From the NCBI GenBank assembly GCA_028292665.1, contig JAQGLW010000050.1, positions 1-39,534 on the forward strand: DNA of 39,534 bases, written 5' to 3'. The notes beneath the pieces were generated by a model. That model had not been told where the DNA came from. It ran no database searches and worked only from the letters and a program-made list of their open reading frames with translations. Source of the DNA: Herminiimonas sp. (lineage in GTDB: Bacteria; Pseudomonadota; Gammaproteobacteria; Burkholderiales; Burkholderiaceae_D). Positions 25,976 to 34,331 of the stretch are shown here, in pieces. Numbering within the stretch: position 1 is the first letter of the stretch; every line of letters starts with the position of its first letter. The translations under genes and the position numbers were made by a program.

Positions 25976-26595
25976 AAAACGCGAATGCCGGCCTGTTGCA
26001 ATAATTGTGCGACTTCAAACAGCGGCAATCCCATGATGCCCGAATAGCTTCCGATGATTTCCCGTATGAAGAGGGCAGCCTGTCCCTGTATCGCGTAGCC
26101 GCCCGCCTTGTCGTAAGGTTCCGGCAGCGCGCAATAAGCGCGGATCGTCTGATCGGACAGGGAAACGAAGGAAACCTCCGAGCGCTGAGTGACCTGCCAT
26201 ATATCGTCATGGTGTTGCACGGCGACGCTGGTCAGCACCTGGTGCGTGCGCCCGGACAGCGATTTAAGCATTTCGGTTGCTTCGGTCATATCGGCGGGCT
26301 TGCCGAGAATGCGGCCGTCGACGGTCACCGTGGTATCGGCCGCCAGAACCGGACGGATCGGCAGCTTGCGCCAGAACATGGTTTGCCGCGCGCACTCCGC
26401 TTTTTCACGCGCGACGCGCGTGACGTAAGCCTCCGGCAGTTCTCCGGGCTGGACGACCTCGCTCACTTCGGGGCCCCCTCTGGCCGCGTTGTCGCGCAAC
26501 ATCAGCAATTCGAACTCGACGCCGATCTGACGCAGCAGCTCCCGCCTGCGCGGGCTTTTCGATGCCAGGTAAATCTTCTGGTCTGTAGGTTTCAT
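25972..26595 (-). CDS. maf: Maf family nucleoside triphosphate pyrophosphatase (YhdE-like)
   Basis: A 207-residue house-cleaning pyrophosphatase that hydrolyses dTTP/UTP or modified nucleotides to monophosphates. The N-terminal loop LASKSPRRRELL (10-21), the catalytic-site AADTTVTVDG with Asp87, GKP (99-101), the SGRTHQVLT motif and YDKAGGYAIQG are all present. The subtype is closer to YhdE (dTTP/UTP) than to YceF, judged by eye only. The end overlaps rng as ATGA, and rlmH ends 4 bases before its start, so it is part of the tightly packed operon. Confidence 0.93.
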   Translation of the reverse strand: MKPTDQKIYLASKSPRRRELLRQIGVEFELLMLRDNAARGGPEVSEVVQPGELPEAYVTRVAREKAECARQTMFWRKLPIRPVLAADTTVTVDGRILGKPADMTEATEMLKSLSGRTHQVLTSVAVQHHDDIWQVTQRSEVSFVSLSDQTIRAYCALPEPYDKAGGYAIQGQAALFIREIIGSYSGIMGLPLFEVAQLLQQAGIRVL

Positions 26596-26599
26596 TTGA

Positions 26600-27070
26600 C
26601 TAAGCCCGATGATAGGGATGATTCTGCGTAATTGACCAAGCCCGATATAACTGTTCGGCGAGCAGCACGCGCGCCATACCGTGCGGCAGGGTCAAACTGG
26701 AAATACGAATCAGCATATCGGCGTGCTTCTTGAATCCGGCATCCAGTCCGTCCGCACCGCCTATCACGAATGTAACATCACTGCCGCCTTGTTGCCACTG
26801 CATCATATATTGCGATAGTTGCACGGTGGTGACATCTTTGCCATGCTCATCCAGTGCGACGACGCGCGAACCTTTCGGAATGGCGGCTTCAATTCTGGTT
26901 CGCTCCAGCGCCATGACCGTCTCGGCAGTCTTGCTGCCGGAGCGTTCGACCGGTTTGATTTCCCTTAGCTGAATGCGGCATTCCGGCGGCATGCGCTTTG
27001 CATATTCGCCAAATCCCGCTTCAATCCAGGCAGGCATCCTGTGACCTACCGCGGCGATGACAAGCTGCAT
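26600..27070 (-). CDS. rlmH: 23S rRNA pseudouridine(1915) N3-methyltransferase RlmH
   Basis: A 156-residue SPOUT methyltransferase that acts on assembled 70S ribosomes at pseudouridine 1915 in helix 69. The knotted SAM site is visible as [10 protein letters not shown] (101-110) and [21 protein letters not shown] (125-145), which matches RlmH over its full length. It sits between rsfS (12 bases upstream) and maf (4 bases downstream), the rsfS-rlmH pairing being widely conserved in bacteria and linking two factors that act on the mature ribosome. Confidence 0.97.
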   Translation of the reverse strand: MQLVIAAVGHRMPAWIEAGFGEYAKRMPPECRIQLREIKPVERSGSKTAETVMALERTRIEAAIPKGSRVVALDEHGKDVTTVQLSQYMMQWQQGGSDVTFVIGGADGLDAGFKKHADMLIRISSLTLPHGMARVLLAEQLYRAWSITQNHPYHRA

Positions 27071-27082
27071 ATTGCCTGCAGG

Positions 27083-27712
27083 TCAATTCGCCCTGGTTTT
27101 TGCCGGCGCGCGTCTGGCCGGCGCTTTTTTTGCGGCAGCGCTTTTTGCGGCTGCCACCTTGACGGTTTTACCGACCGGTTTTTTTGCCGAGGCCGTTTTG
27201 GAGGCCGGAGCGCGTCTCGCGGCGGTTTTACCGGCCGGCGTTTTACGGGCAGCCGTTTTCTTCCGGCTATCGTCACCCGCGGTCTGGGTAATCGTCAGAT
27301 GGCGCGCCGCTTTTTTGGGGGTGGCCTCTTCATCCGCCGGGTCCGACGCAGTGCGTTTGGAGACGCGCTTGGCTGCGCCGAGCTTGACTTCCTTGTCGCC
27401 CCAGATTTCTTCGAGCCGGTAATAAGCGCGAATCGCAGGTTGCATGATATGGACGATCATGTCGCCCAGGTCGACCAGCACCCATTCGCCGGTATCTTCG
27501 CCTTCAATGCTGACGATGGTGCCGCCGTTTTCCTTGACCTTGTCGCGCACCGACGCGGCAAGCGCCTTGGTCTGGCGGTTGGAAGTGCCCGATGCGATTG
27601 CGATGCGGTCGAACAGGCTGGTGAGATGGACAGTATCGTATACACGAATTTCCTGTGCTTTGATGTCTTCGAGAGCGTCGATGACGATGGCTTGCAGTTT
27701 TTTGATTTCCAT
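27083..27712 (-). CDS. rsfS: Ribosomal silencing factor RsfS with basic C-terminal tail
   Basis: A 209-residue protein. Residues 1-114 are a normal RsfS/Iojap domain (IDALEDIKAQEI, SGTSNRQTKALA, GEWVLVDLGDMIVHIM, YYRLEEIWGD), which binds uL14 and blocks joining of ribosomal subunits in starvation. Residues 115-209 form an extra tail of Lys, Ala, Arg, Pro and Thr with repeated AAK/KKT/ARR-type units, resembling histone H1-like tails; typical RsfS proteins stop near 105-130 residues. The tail is in frame with no sign of a frameshift. The start overlaps the nadD stop by one base (TAATG). Confidence 0.93.
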   Translation of the reverse strand: MEIKKLQAIVIDALEDIKAQEIRVYDTVHLTSLFDRIAIASGTSNRQTKALAASVRDKVKENGGTIVSIEGEDTGEWVLVDLGDMIVHIMQPAIRAYYRLEEIWGDKEVKLGAAKRVSKRTASDPADEEATPKKAARHLTITQTAGDDSRKKTAARKTPAGKTAARRAPASKTASAKKPVGKTVKVAAAKSAAAKKAPARRAPAKTRAN

Positions 27713-28365
27713 TAGCTTTTATAGAGATGATGTTGTTCGATATAGTCTAGCACTGTGGCCGGAATCAGCGATTCCGGACGTTCTCCGGATTGCAATGCGG
27801 CCCGGATTGCCGTGGCGGACACATCAACCGCCAGGTTTGACGCCAGATAAGTCAATCCATGCGGCGTATTGCGAATTTGCTCCGGTGTCGCGGCGCGGCG
27901 CGCAAACTCGCGTGCAACCGCTACCGGCAAGTGTGACGCATCGATGGCGAATCCCGGCCGCGAAGCGGCGCAAAGATGCGCATAATCAAACAAATGCTGC
28001 CATTCCTGCCAGGAATTCAAATGGTGCAACTGATCGGCGCCGAGCAAAAAAACGATTGAGGCCGTCGCGCCCAGTTCGGCGCGTACTGCGCGCAGCGTAT
28101 CGATCGTGTAAGTTGCCGTGCTTCGCACGATCTCCTGTTGATCGATGGTAACGGGAAGCGGCTGCCGGTCGAACGCACGGCGTACCATTTCCACCCGGTC
28201 CTGAGGGTCGGCCTGCAAGCCATGCTTTTGCCACGGATTGCCGGCCGGAATAATGCGCAGCTCGTCCGGCGCCAGTAACTTGATGAAGTATTCGCCAAGC
28301 GCGACATGGCCGTTATGGACCGGATCGAAACTTCCTCCGAGCAGAGCAATGCAGCGACGGGTCAC
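27712..28365 (-). CDS. nadD: Nicotinate-nucleotide adenylyltransferase
   Basis: A 217-residue enzyme that converts nicotinate mononucleotide and ATP to deamido-NAD in NAD biosynthesis. The nucleotidyltransferase signature [13 protein letters not shown] (8-20) and the C-terminal [12 protein letters not shown] (equivalent to the ISSTxxR motif) are intact, and [11 protein letters not shown] follows the expected order. It overlaps hemF upstream by 4 bases and rsfS downstream by one base, so the genes are likely translated together. The nadD-rsfS-rlmH order is a common bacterial cluster. Confidence 0.95.
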   Translation of the reverse strand: MTRRCIALLGGSFDPVHNGHVALGEYFIKLLAPDELRIIPAGNPWQKHGLQADPQDRVEMVRRAFDRQPLPVTIDQQEIVRSTATYTIDTLRAVRAELGATASIVFLLGADQLHHLNSWQEWQHLFDYAHLCAASRPGFAIDASHLPVAVAREFARRAATPEQIRNTPHGLTYLASNLAVDVSATAIRAALQSGERPESLIPATVLDYIEQHHLYKS

Positions 28366-29273
28366 GCCCAGTCCCGATGAATCAGGAAGTCGGAATACAG
28401 CGCCGCTTCGGCGCTGCCCGCTTCGGGTTGCCAGTTATAGCGCCATTTGACGATCGGCGGCAACGACATCAGGATCGATTCGGTGCGTCCGCCCGATTGC
28501 AGTCCGAACAGGGTGCCGCGATCGAATACCAGGTTGAATTCGACATACCTGCCGCGCCGATAGGCCTGAAAATCGCGTTCGCGTTCGCCGTAAGCCATGT
28601 CCTTGCGCCGCTTCAGAAGCGGCAGGTAAGCGTCGATGAAATGATCGCCGACGCTCTTCATCATCGCAAAGCTGGATTCGAATCCGGATGCATTGAAATC
28701 GTCGAAGAAAATCCCGCCGATGCCGCGCGGTTCCTGCCGGTGTTTCAGGTAAAAATAATCGTCGCACCATTTTTTGAAACGCACATGCAGATCGTCGCCG
28801 AAGGGAGCCAGCGCATCGCGGCACGTTTGGTGAAAATGCCGCGCATCTTCTTCGAATCCATAGTACGGCGTCAGGTCCATGCCGCCGCCGAACCACCAGA
28901 CCGGTTCCTGTCCTTGCGCGGCCGCCATGAAAAAACGCACGTTCATGTGCACGGTCGGTGCATACGGATTGCGCGGATGCAGCACCAGCGATACGCCCAT
29001 TGCTTCCCAATTGCGCCCGGCAATTTCGGGACGATTGGCTGCGGCCGAAGGCGGCAGATTTTTGCCGGTCACATGCGAGAACCCGACGCCGCCGCGCTCG
29101 AATACGCCGCCGTCCTCGATCAGGCGCGAAATCCCGCCGCCGCCTTCGGGACGCTGCCAGGTATCGGTAATGAACGGCTTGCCGTCGATATCTTCCAGAG
29201 CAGCAACGATGCGCGCTTGCAGATCAAGTAAGTAGGTTTTGACAGTGGATGGAGTGGGCGGGGACGAAATCAC
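28362..29273 (-). CDS. hemF: Oxygen-dependent coproporphyrinogen III oxidase
   Basis: A 303-residue cytosolic enzyme of haem synthesis that decarboxylates coproporphyrinogen III to protoporphyrinogen IX using O2. Family signatures are present in order: [77 protein letters not shown] and [16 protein letters not shown] with [10 protein letters not shown]. The start is GTG 29273, the only sensible start by alignment length. No ribosome binding site is seen, and a terminator-like hairpin ends 12 bases upstream. It supplies haem for the oxidases, although it is not next to them. Confidence 0.95.
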   Translation of the reverse strand: MISSPPTPSTVKTYLLDLQARIVAALEDIDGKPFITDTWQRPEGGGGISRLIEDGGVFERGGVGFSHVTGKNLPPSAAANRPEIAGRNWEAMGVSLVLHPRNPYAPTVHMNVRFFMAAAQGQEPVWWFGGGMDLTPYYGFEEDARHFHQTCRDALAPFGDDLHVRFKKWCDDYFYLKHRQEPRGIGGIFFDDFNASGFESSFAMMKSVGDHFIDAYLPLLKRRKDMAYGERERDFQAYRRGRYVEFNLVFDRGTLFGLQSGGRTESILMSLPPIVKWRYNWQPEAGSAEAALYSDFLIHRDWA

Positions 29274-29285
29274 GGGTTAAATAGC

Positions 29286-29320
29286 AAAAAGGCACAGAGG
29301 GGATTGTACCCCGCCATGCC
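29286..29320 (-). terminator. Rho-independent terminator or attenuator between purD and hemF
   Basis: Read on the minus strand, GGCATGGCGGGG pairs with CCCCTCTGTGCC around a 6-base loop, a 12-position stem with one mismatch and two G-U pairs, followed by TTTTT. It is 64 bases after the purD stop and its T run ends 12 bases before the hemF GTG. Confidence 0.75.
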
Positions 29321-29384
29321 TTTGGATGACAGCAGATACGGGCGAACGGCTGTCAAGTCATGTTTGGCTGCGATGCGAGCGATA

Positions 29385-30659
29385 TCAGCCGTGCCGCTTG
29401 AGCGCCCGCCAGCCGATATCGCGGCGGAATTGCGCGCCGTCGAACTGAATATGGTCGACGCCCGCATAGGCGCATTTCTGCGCCATCCTGACGCTGTCGC
29501 CGAGGCCGACCACGCACAATACCCGGCCGCCGGAGGTGACAAGCTTGCCGTCGGCCAGCGTGGTGCCGGCATGGAAAGTGACGCAATCCGGCGTTTCGGC
29601 AGGGATGCCGGAAATCGCATCGCCCTTGCGCGGGGCATCCGGATAGCCGTCGGCGGCCATGACAACCCCCAGCGCGGTGCGGCGGTCCCATTCCAGCTCG
29701 ATGCTGTCCAGCGTGCCGTTGACCGCATGTTCCATCACGGTCAGCAGATCGGTTTTCAGGCGCGCCATGATCGGCTGGGTTTCGGGATCGCCCATGCGGC
29801 AATTGAATTCCAGCGTCTTCGGGTTGCCTTTGGCGTCGATCATCAAGCCGGCGTACAGGAAGCCGGTAAAGGGAATGCCGTCCCTGGCCATGCCGTGCAC
29901 GGTCGGTACGATGATTTCACGCATCACGCGCGCATGCAGCGCCGGCGTGACGATCGGCGCCGGCGAATACGCGCCCATGCCGCCGGTATTCGGACCTTCG
30001 TCGCGATCCTGCAGCCGCTTGTGGTCCTGGCTGGTGGCGAGCGGCAATATATTCTTGCCGTCGACCATGACGATGAAGCTCGCTTCTTCGCCGCTCAGGA
30101 ATTCTTCAATCACCACGCGCGCGCCGGCGTCGCCGAGCCGGTTATCGGATAACATCATGTCGACTGCGGCATGCGCTTCGCCGGCCGTCATCGCCACCAC
30201 CACGCCTTTGCCGGCAGCCAGGCCATCGGCCTTGATCACGATCGGCGCGCCTTTTCGATCGATGAACTGATGCGCAGCCTGCGTATCGGAAAAGGTCTGG
30301 TATTGCGCAGTGGGAATGCCATGCCGATGCATGAATGTCTTGGCAAAATCCTTCGAGCTCTCGAGCTGGGCGGCTTCCTTGGTCGGGCCGAAAATTTTCA
30401 ATCCATGTTCGCGGAATACATTGACGATGCCTGCCGCCAGCGGCGTTTCCGGACCGACGACGGTCAATGCGATATGTTCTTTCAACGCAAATTGCGCCAG
30501 CCAGACCGGATCGGTGATCGGAACGTTTTTCAGGCGGACATCGAGTGCGGTGCCGCCGTTGCCCGGTGCGACATATACCATTTGAATCCGCTCGGATTGC
30601 GCCAGTTTCCAGGCAAGAGCATGTTCACGTCCGCCTGAGCCTACTACCAGAATTTTCAT
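29385..30659 (-). CDS. purD: Phosphoribosylamine-glycine ligase
   Basis: A 424-residue ATP-grasp enzyme, step 2 of purine synthesis: it joins glycine to phosphoribosylamine. The N-terminal VVGSGGREHALAWKL, the ATP-grasp loop VIKADGLAAGKGVVVA (about 142-157), SQDHKRLQDRDEGPNTGGMGAYSPAP and EFNCRMGDPETQ (metal and catalytic residues) are all present. Length is normal and it is not fused to PurM or PurN. It lies upstream of hemF on the same strand, separated by a 111-base gap with a terminator, and 192 bases after yebC. Confidence 0.97.
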   Translation of the reverse strand: MKILVVGSGGREHALAWKLAQSERIQMVYVAPGNGGTALDVRLKNVPITDPVWLAQFALKEHIALTVVGPETPLAAGIVNVFREHGLKIFGPTKEAAQLESSKDFAKTFMHRHGIPTAQYQTFSDTQAAHQFIDRKGAPIVIKADGLAAGKGVVVAMTAGEAHAAVDMMLSDNRLGDAGARVVIEEFLSGEEASFIVMVDGKNILPLATSQDHKRLQDRDEGPNTGGMGAYSPAPIVTPALHARVMREIIVPTVHGMARDGIPFTGFLYAGLMIDAKGNPKTLEFNCRMGDPETQPIMARLKTDLLTVMEHAVNGTLDSIELEWDRRTALGVVMAADGYPDAPRKGDAISGIPAETPDCVTFHAGTTLADGKLVTSGGRVLCVVGLGDSVRMAQKCAYAGVDHIQFDGAQFRRDIGWRALKRHG

Positions 30660-30834
30660 GGGAATGGATAATCACTGTTTGCTGAAATTACGGCATCGCT
30701 GCGGCCGTCAAGCCGCCTGCCATGCCGCGTTGTTTTGATGCATCCTGCCATCGGCCATCCATCTCCAGGGTCAAGTCCGCGTTCGCGAATAAAACCGTTC
30801 GATTGCGCAGGTGGAAACGAATAGCCGATAATAA

Positions 30835-30862
30835 TTTTTATTGTTCGATTTTTATTGTTCGA
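30835..30862. repeat. 14-bp perfect tandem duplication at the yebC 3' end
   Basis: TTTTTATTGTTCGA occurs twice in direct tandem (30835-30848 and 30849-30862). The second copy contains the yebC stop codon and its last codons; the first lies just beyond the stop. It looks like a small slippage duplication. Confidence 0.85.
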
Positions 30863-31577
30863 TCACTGCGTTGGTATAGACCTCTTGCACATCGTCCAGA
30901 TTCTCCAACGCATCGATCAATTTTTGCATCTTTACCGCATCGTCGCCGGTAAACAGGGTTTCGGTGGCCGCCTTCATCGTGATTTCGGCCATTTCCGCCT
31001 TGAAACCGGATTTTTCCATCGCTTCCTTGACCGTGGAAAAATCATGCGGCGGACAAATCACTTCGAATCCGCCTTCGTCATCCGCCACCACATCTTCCGC
31101 GCCGGCTTCCAGTGCGGCTTCCATCAACGCATCTTCATTGGTGCCGGGCGCATAAAAAAGCTGGCCGCAATGCTTGAACAGGAAAGCCACCGATCCTTCG
31201 GTGCCCATGTTGCCGCCGAATTTGGAAAACGCATGCCGCACTTCCGCCACTGTGCGGACCCGGTTGTCGGTCATGCAGTCGACGATGATCGCCGCGCCGT
31301 TGATGCCATACCCTTCGTAACGGATCTCTTCGTAATTGGCCCCGTCCAAGCCGCCGGTGCCGCGCTGGATCGCACGGCTGACGTTGTCTTTCGGCATATT
31401 GGCGTCGGCGGCTTTTTCGACCGCGAGGCGCAGGCGCGGATTGGCTGCGATGTCGCCCCCGCCCAAGCGGGCCGCAACGGTGATTTCCTTGATCAAGCGG
31501 GTCCATACCTTGCCGCGCTTGGCGTCGGTGGCGGCCTTTTTATGCTTGATGTTGGCCCATTTGCTGTGTCCTGCCAT
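30852..31577 (-). CDS. yebC: YebC/PmpR family protein
   Basis: A 241-residue protein of the YebC/PmpR family. Members have been described as DNA-binding regulators and, more recently, as factors that relieve ribosome stalling at proline stretches. The N-terminus [23 protein letters not shown] and the motif [16 protein letters not shown] are diagnostic, and the length is standard. GGAAAG precedes the ATG. It heads the leftward run and diverges from the DUF853 ATPase gene across a 153-base gap. The start of the run at yebC is conserved in many betaproteobacteria, usually next to purD or ruvC. Confidence 0.95.
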   Translation of the reverse strand: MAGHSKWANIKHKKAATDAKRGKVWTRLIKEITVAARLGGGDIAANPRLRLAVEKAADANMPKDNVSRAIQRGTGGLDGANYEEIRYEGYGINGAAIIVDCMTDNRVRTVAEVRHAFSKFGGNMGTEGSVAFLFKHCGQLFYAPGTNEDALMEAALEAGAEDVVADDEGGFEVICPPHDFSTVKEAMEKSGFKAEMAEITMKAATETLFTGDDAVKMQKLIDALENLDDVQEVYTNAVIEQ

Positions 31578-31655
31578 GACGAGTCTTTCCGAAACAAGTT
31601 AGCGGCGGCCGGTGAATAATGATCCCGAAGCCTTATCCGGGCTGAAAATTAATTA

Positions 31656-31682
31656 TTAACAAGCCTGAAATCAATCTACAAT
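31656..31682 (+). promoter_or_regulatory. Possible sigma70 promoter for the DUF853 gene
   Basis: TTAACA (31656-31661) and TACAAT (31677-31682) each match consensus in five of six positions, but the spacer is only 15 bases. It lies 49 bases before the ATG in an AT-rich divergent region. Confidence 0.3.
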
Positions 31683-31730
31683 TTTATCATACCGTCCTCT
31701 GCCGAAACCCGTCAAAAATTGCACATAATC

Positions 31731-33272
31731 ATGCCGAATCCTCTTGTCATAGCAAAAAACAAAGACCGCGAACTCGCGCTGCTGCCGCAGCTCGTCAACC
31801 GTCACGGCTGCATTACCGGCGCCACCGGAACCGGCAAGACAGTGACGCTGCAAGTGATCGCACAGGCATTGTCCGGCATCGGCGTGCCGGTCTTCATGGC
31901 CGACGTCAAAGGCGATCTGTCGGGATTGGCAAAAGCCGGCTCGGCTACGGCCAGGATCAAGGAGCGCCTCGATTTTATCGGCGTCGATGCGCCTGCATGG
32001 AATGCCTGTCCGGTAACGTTCTGGGATGTGTTCGGCGAAAAGGGCCATCCGGTGCGCGCGACGGTTTCCGATCTCGGACCGTTATTGCTGGCGCGCATGC
32101 TGAACCTGAACGATACGCAGGAAGGCGTGCTGCAGCTGGTTTTCAAAATCGCGGACGACAATGGTTTGCTGTTGCTCGACACCAAGGATCTGCGCGCGAT
32201 GCTGCAGCATGTCGGCGACAGCGCGGCGGATTTCCGGACCGAGTACGGCAATATTTCCGCCGCCAGCATCGGCGCAATCCAGCGCGGGCTGATTGCAATT
32301 GAAGAGCAGGGCGGCGATCGCTTCTTTGGCGAGCCGATGCTGAATATCGACGACCTGATGCAAACCGACACGAACGGCAAGGGCATCATCAATATTCTGG
32401 CAGCAGACAAGCTGCTGAACTCGCCGCGCCTGTATTCCACTTTCCTGCTGTGGATGCTGTCGGAACTGTTCGAGCATCTGCCCGAGGTCGGCGATCCGGA
32501 CAAACCGAAGCTGGTGTTTTTCTTCGATGAAGCGCACTTGTTATTCGATGAAGCGCCCAAGCCGCTGCTGCAGAAAATCGAACAGGTAGTGCGCCTGATC
32601 CGCTCGAAAGGCGTCGGCGTCTATTTCGTCACGCAGAATCCGCTCGATATTCCCGATATCGTGCTGGGCCAGTTGGGCAACCGGGTGCAGCATGCGTTGC
32701 GTGCCTACACGCCGCGCGACCAGAAGGCGGTGCAGGCTGCGGCGGAAACCTTCCGGCCGAATCCGCAGCTCGATACCGCGCAAGCGATTACCGAACTGGC
32801 GGTCGGCGAGGCGCTGGTATCGTTTCTCGATGAAAAAGGACGTCCGGCCATGGTCGAGCGCGCTTTCATCGTGCCGCCGGCCTCGCAGATCGGTCCGATC
32901 AGCGATGTCGAGCGTGCGGCAGTCATTGCCAATTCGATTGTGGCGGGCGTTTATGAAAAAACGGTCGATCGCGATTCCGCCTATGAAAAAATCAAGGGCC
33001 GCGTGGCTGCCAGCCAACCGGCAGCCGGGCCGGTCGAGCCGCCCGGATCATCTGGCGGCGCAACGCAGGCCGGCACATCCCCGCAATCCGGCGGACCCTC
33101 GATCGGCGACCGGATGAAAGATGCATTCGGCGGTCTGTTCGGCGGTACGGGTATCGCGCGCCGAAAAGATACGGTAGTCGAGGCAATGGTCAAATCGGCC
33201 GCCCGCAGCATCGGGTCGCAAGTCGGACGCGAAATTATCCGCGGCGTGCTAGGCTCGATTCTGAAAAAATAA
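31731..33272 (+). CDS. DUF853 / HerA-like P-loop ATPase (YjgR-like)
   Basis: A 513-residue FtsK/HerA-superfamily ATPase of the DUF853 (YjgR) family, function not established. Walker A is GATGTGKT (30-37) and Walker B is VFFFDEAH with D266 and E267. [38 protein letters not shown] is the diagnostic family segment. A Pro/Gly/Ser-rich linker near 425-465 separates a C-terminal amphipathic segment ([23 protein letters not shown]). The ATG at 31731 is preferred to the in-frame TTG at 31719. HerA relatives pump DNA together with NurA, but no nuclease gene is adjacent, so that role is not supported here. Confidence 0.9.
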   Translation: MPNPLVIAKNKDRELALLPQLVNRHGCITGATGTGKTVTLQVIAQALSGIGVPVFMADVKGDLSGLAKAGSATARIKERLDFIGVDAPAWNACPVTFWDVFGEKGHPVRATVSDLGPLLLARMLNLNDTQEGVLQLVFKIADDNGLLLLDTKDLRAMLQHVGDSAADFRTEYGNISAASIGAIQRGLIAIEEQGGDRFFGEPMLNIDDLMQTDTNGKGIINILAADKLLNSPRLYSTFLLWMLSELFEHLPEVGDPDKPKLVFFFDEAHLLFDEAPKPLLQKIEQVVRLIRSKGVGVYFVTQNPLDIPDIVLGQLGNRVQHALRAYTPRDQKAVQAAAETFRPNPQLDTAQAITELAVGEALVSFLDEKGRPAMVERAFIVPPASQIGPISDVERAAVIANSIVAGVYEKTVDRDSAYEKIKGRVAASQPAAGPVEPPGSSGGATQAGTSPQSGGPSIGDRMKDAFGGLFGGTGIARRKDTVVEAMVKSAARSIGSQVGREIIRGVLGSILKK

Positions 33273-33372
33273 CAACTGCGCAAGCGGACGTGACTTTTCG
33301 AATCGGATCAAGGAATGATTTCCTTTCTGAATGCGTTTGATCTTGCAACCGGATTCCTGCAGGAAAGCTATC

Positions 33373-34320
33373 ATGGAGAATTCCGCTGTACCAATTTACA
33401 ATCGGCTTATGTCTGCTACCGTATTGAACCACTCTTCCCGCCAGGCTTTCCTGGTCGGCCTGGCTATCGCAATTTCCGGCGCCATTCTTTTTTCCGCCAA
33501 GGCAATCGTTGCCAAGCTGATTTATCGTTATCCGGTCGATCCGGTGACGCTGATCGCTTTCCGGATGATTTTTTCGCTGCCGTTTTTCGCTGCGGTCGCC
33601 GTCTGGAAATCGAAAACCGAAACGCCGTTATCGAATTCCGATTGCGGGCGCATCGTCGTGCTGGGACTGCTCGGCTATTATCTGTCGAGTTTTCTCGATT
33701 TCATCGGATTGCAATACATATCGGCCGGACTGGAGCGCCTGATCCTTTTTTTGACGCCGTCATTCGTATTGCTGATTTCGGTTTTGTTTTTAAAGAAAAA
33801 GATCGGTGCGCTCGAATGGATGGCATTGGGCACATCTTATCTCGGCACGGTATTTGTTTTCATTCATGATGCGAGGACAGGCGGCGCGAATGTCGCATTG
33901 GGCGGCACATTCGTTCTGGCGAGTGCGGTATCGTATGCATTGTATCTGCTGCTGTCGGGTGAACTGGTGCGGCGTGTCGGCGCGATGCGGCTGGTCGCTT
34001 ATGCAATGTGCGTATCGAGTGCCGCGTGCATCGGCCAGTTTTTCCTGCTGCGTCCGGTATCGATGCTGGTTCAGCCTTATCAAATCTACGGACTGTCGCT
34101 GATCAACGCCGTTCTCTGCACGGTGTTGCCGGTATTCATGACGATGATTGCCGTCGCGCGTATCGGCGCCGCTACCGCTTCGCAGGCCGGGATGGTCGGC
34201 CCGGTGTCGACGCTGTTCATGGGCGCGCTGATCCTGGGCGAACCGATCACGGCGATTCAGCTGGCCGGCACTGCGCTGGTGTTGTCCGGCGTCTATTTAT
34301 TATCCAGGAAGAAAATATAG
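33373..34320 (+). CDS. EamA-family (DMT superfamily) transporter
   Basis: A 315-residue membrane protein with about ten helices in two EamA repeats: the first from roughly 28 to 160 (FSAKAIVAKLIYRYPVDPVTLIAFRM), the second from roughly 172 to 313 (RIGAATASQAGMVGPVSTLFMGALILGEPITAIQLAG). The family exports amino acids, metabolites or drugs; the substrate cannot be inferred. ATG 33373 follows AGGAAAG after about 5 bases; ATG 33409 is an alternative. That ribosome binding site is part of the perfect palindrome TTCCTGCAGGAA (33354-33365). The TAG stop lies inside the ribosome binding site of the next gene, suggesting coupled translation. Confidence 0.88.
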   Translation: MENSAVPIYNRLMSATVLNHSSRQAFLVGLAIAISGAILFSAKAIVAKLIYRYPVDPVTLIAFRMIFSLPFFAAVAVWKSKTETPLSNSDCGRIVVLGLLGYYLSSFLDFIGLQYISAGLERLILFLTPSFVLLISVLFLKKKIGALEWMALGTSYLGTVFVFIHDARTGGANVALGGTFVLASAVSYALYLLLSGELVRRVGAMRLVAYAMCVSSAACIGQFFLLRPVSMLVQPYQIYGLSLINAVLCTVLPVFMTMIAVARIGAATASQAGMVGPVSTLFMGALILGEPITAIQLAGTALVLSGVYLLSRKKI

Positions 34321-34331
34321 GAGACGACGCA

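Noticed and set aside
28377-29231. A 284-codon plus-strand frame opposite hemF
   Set aside because: A shadow of hemF on the other strand; composition is typical of antisense translation.
31731-33272. DUF853 ATPase as part of a HerA-NurA defence or DNA repair system
   Set aside because: No NurA, SIR2 or other nuclease or effector gene is adjacent; the neighbours are yebC and a transporter.
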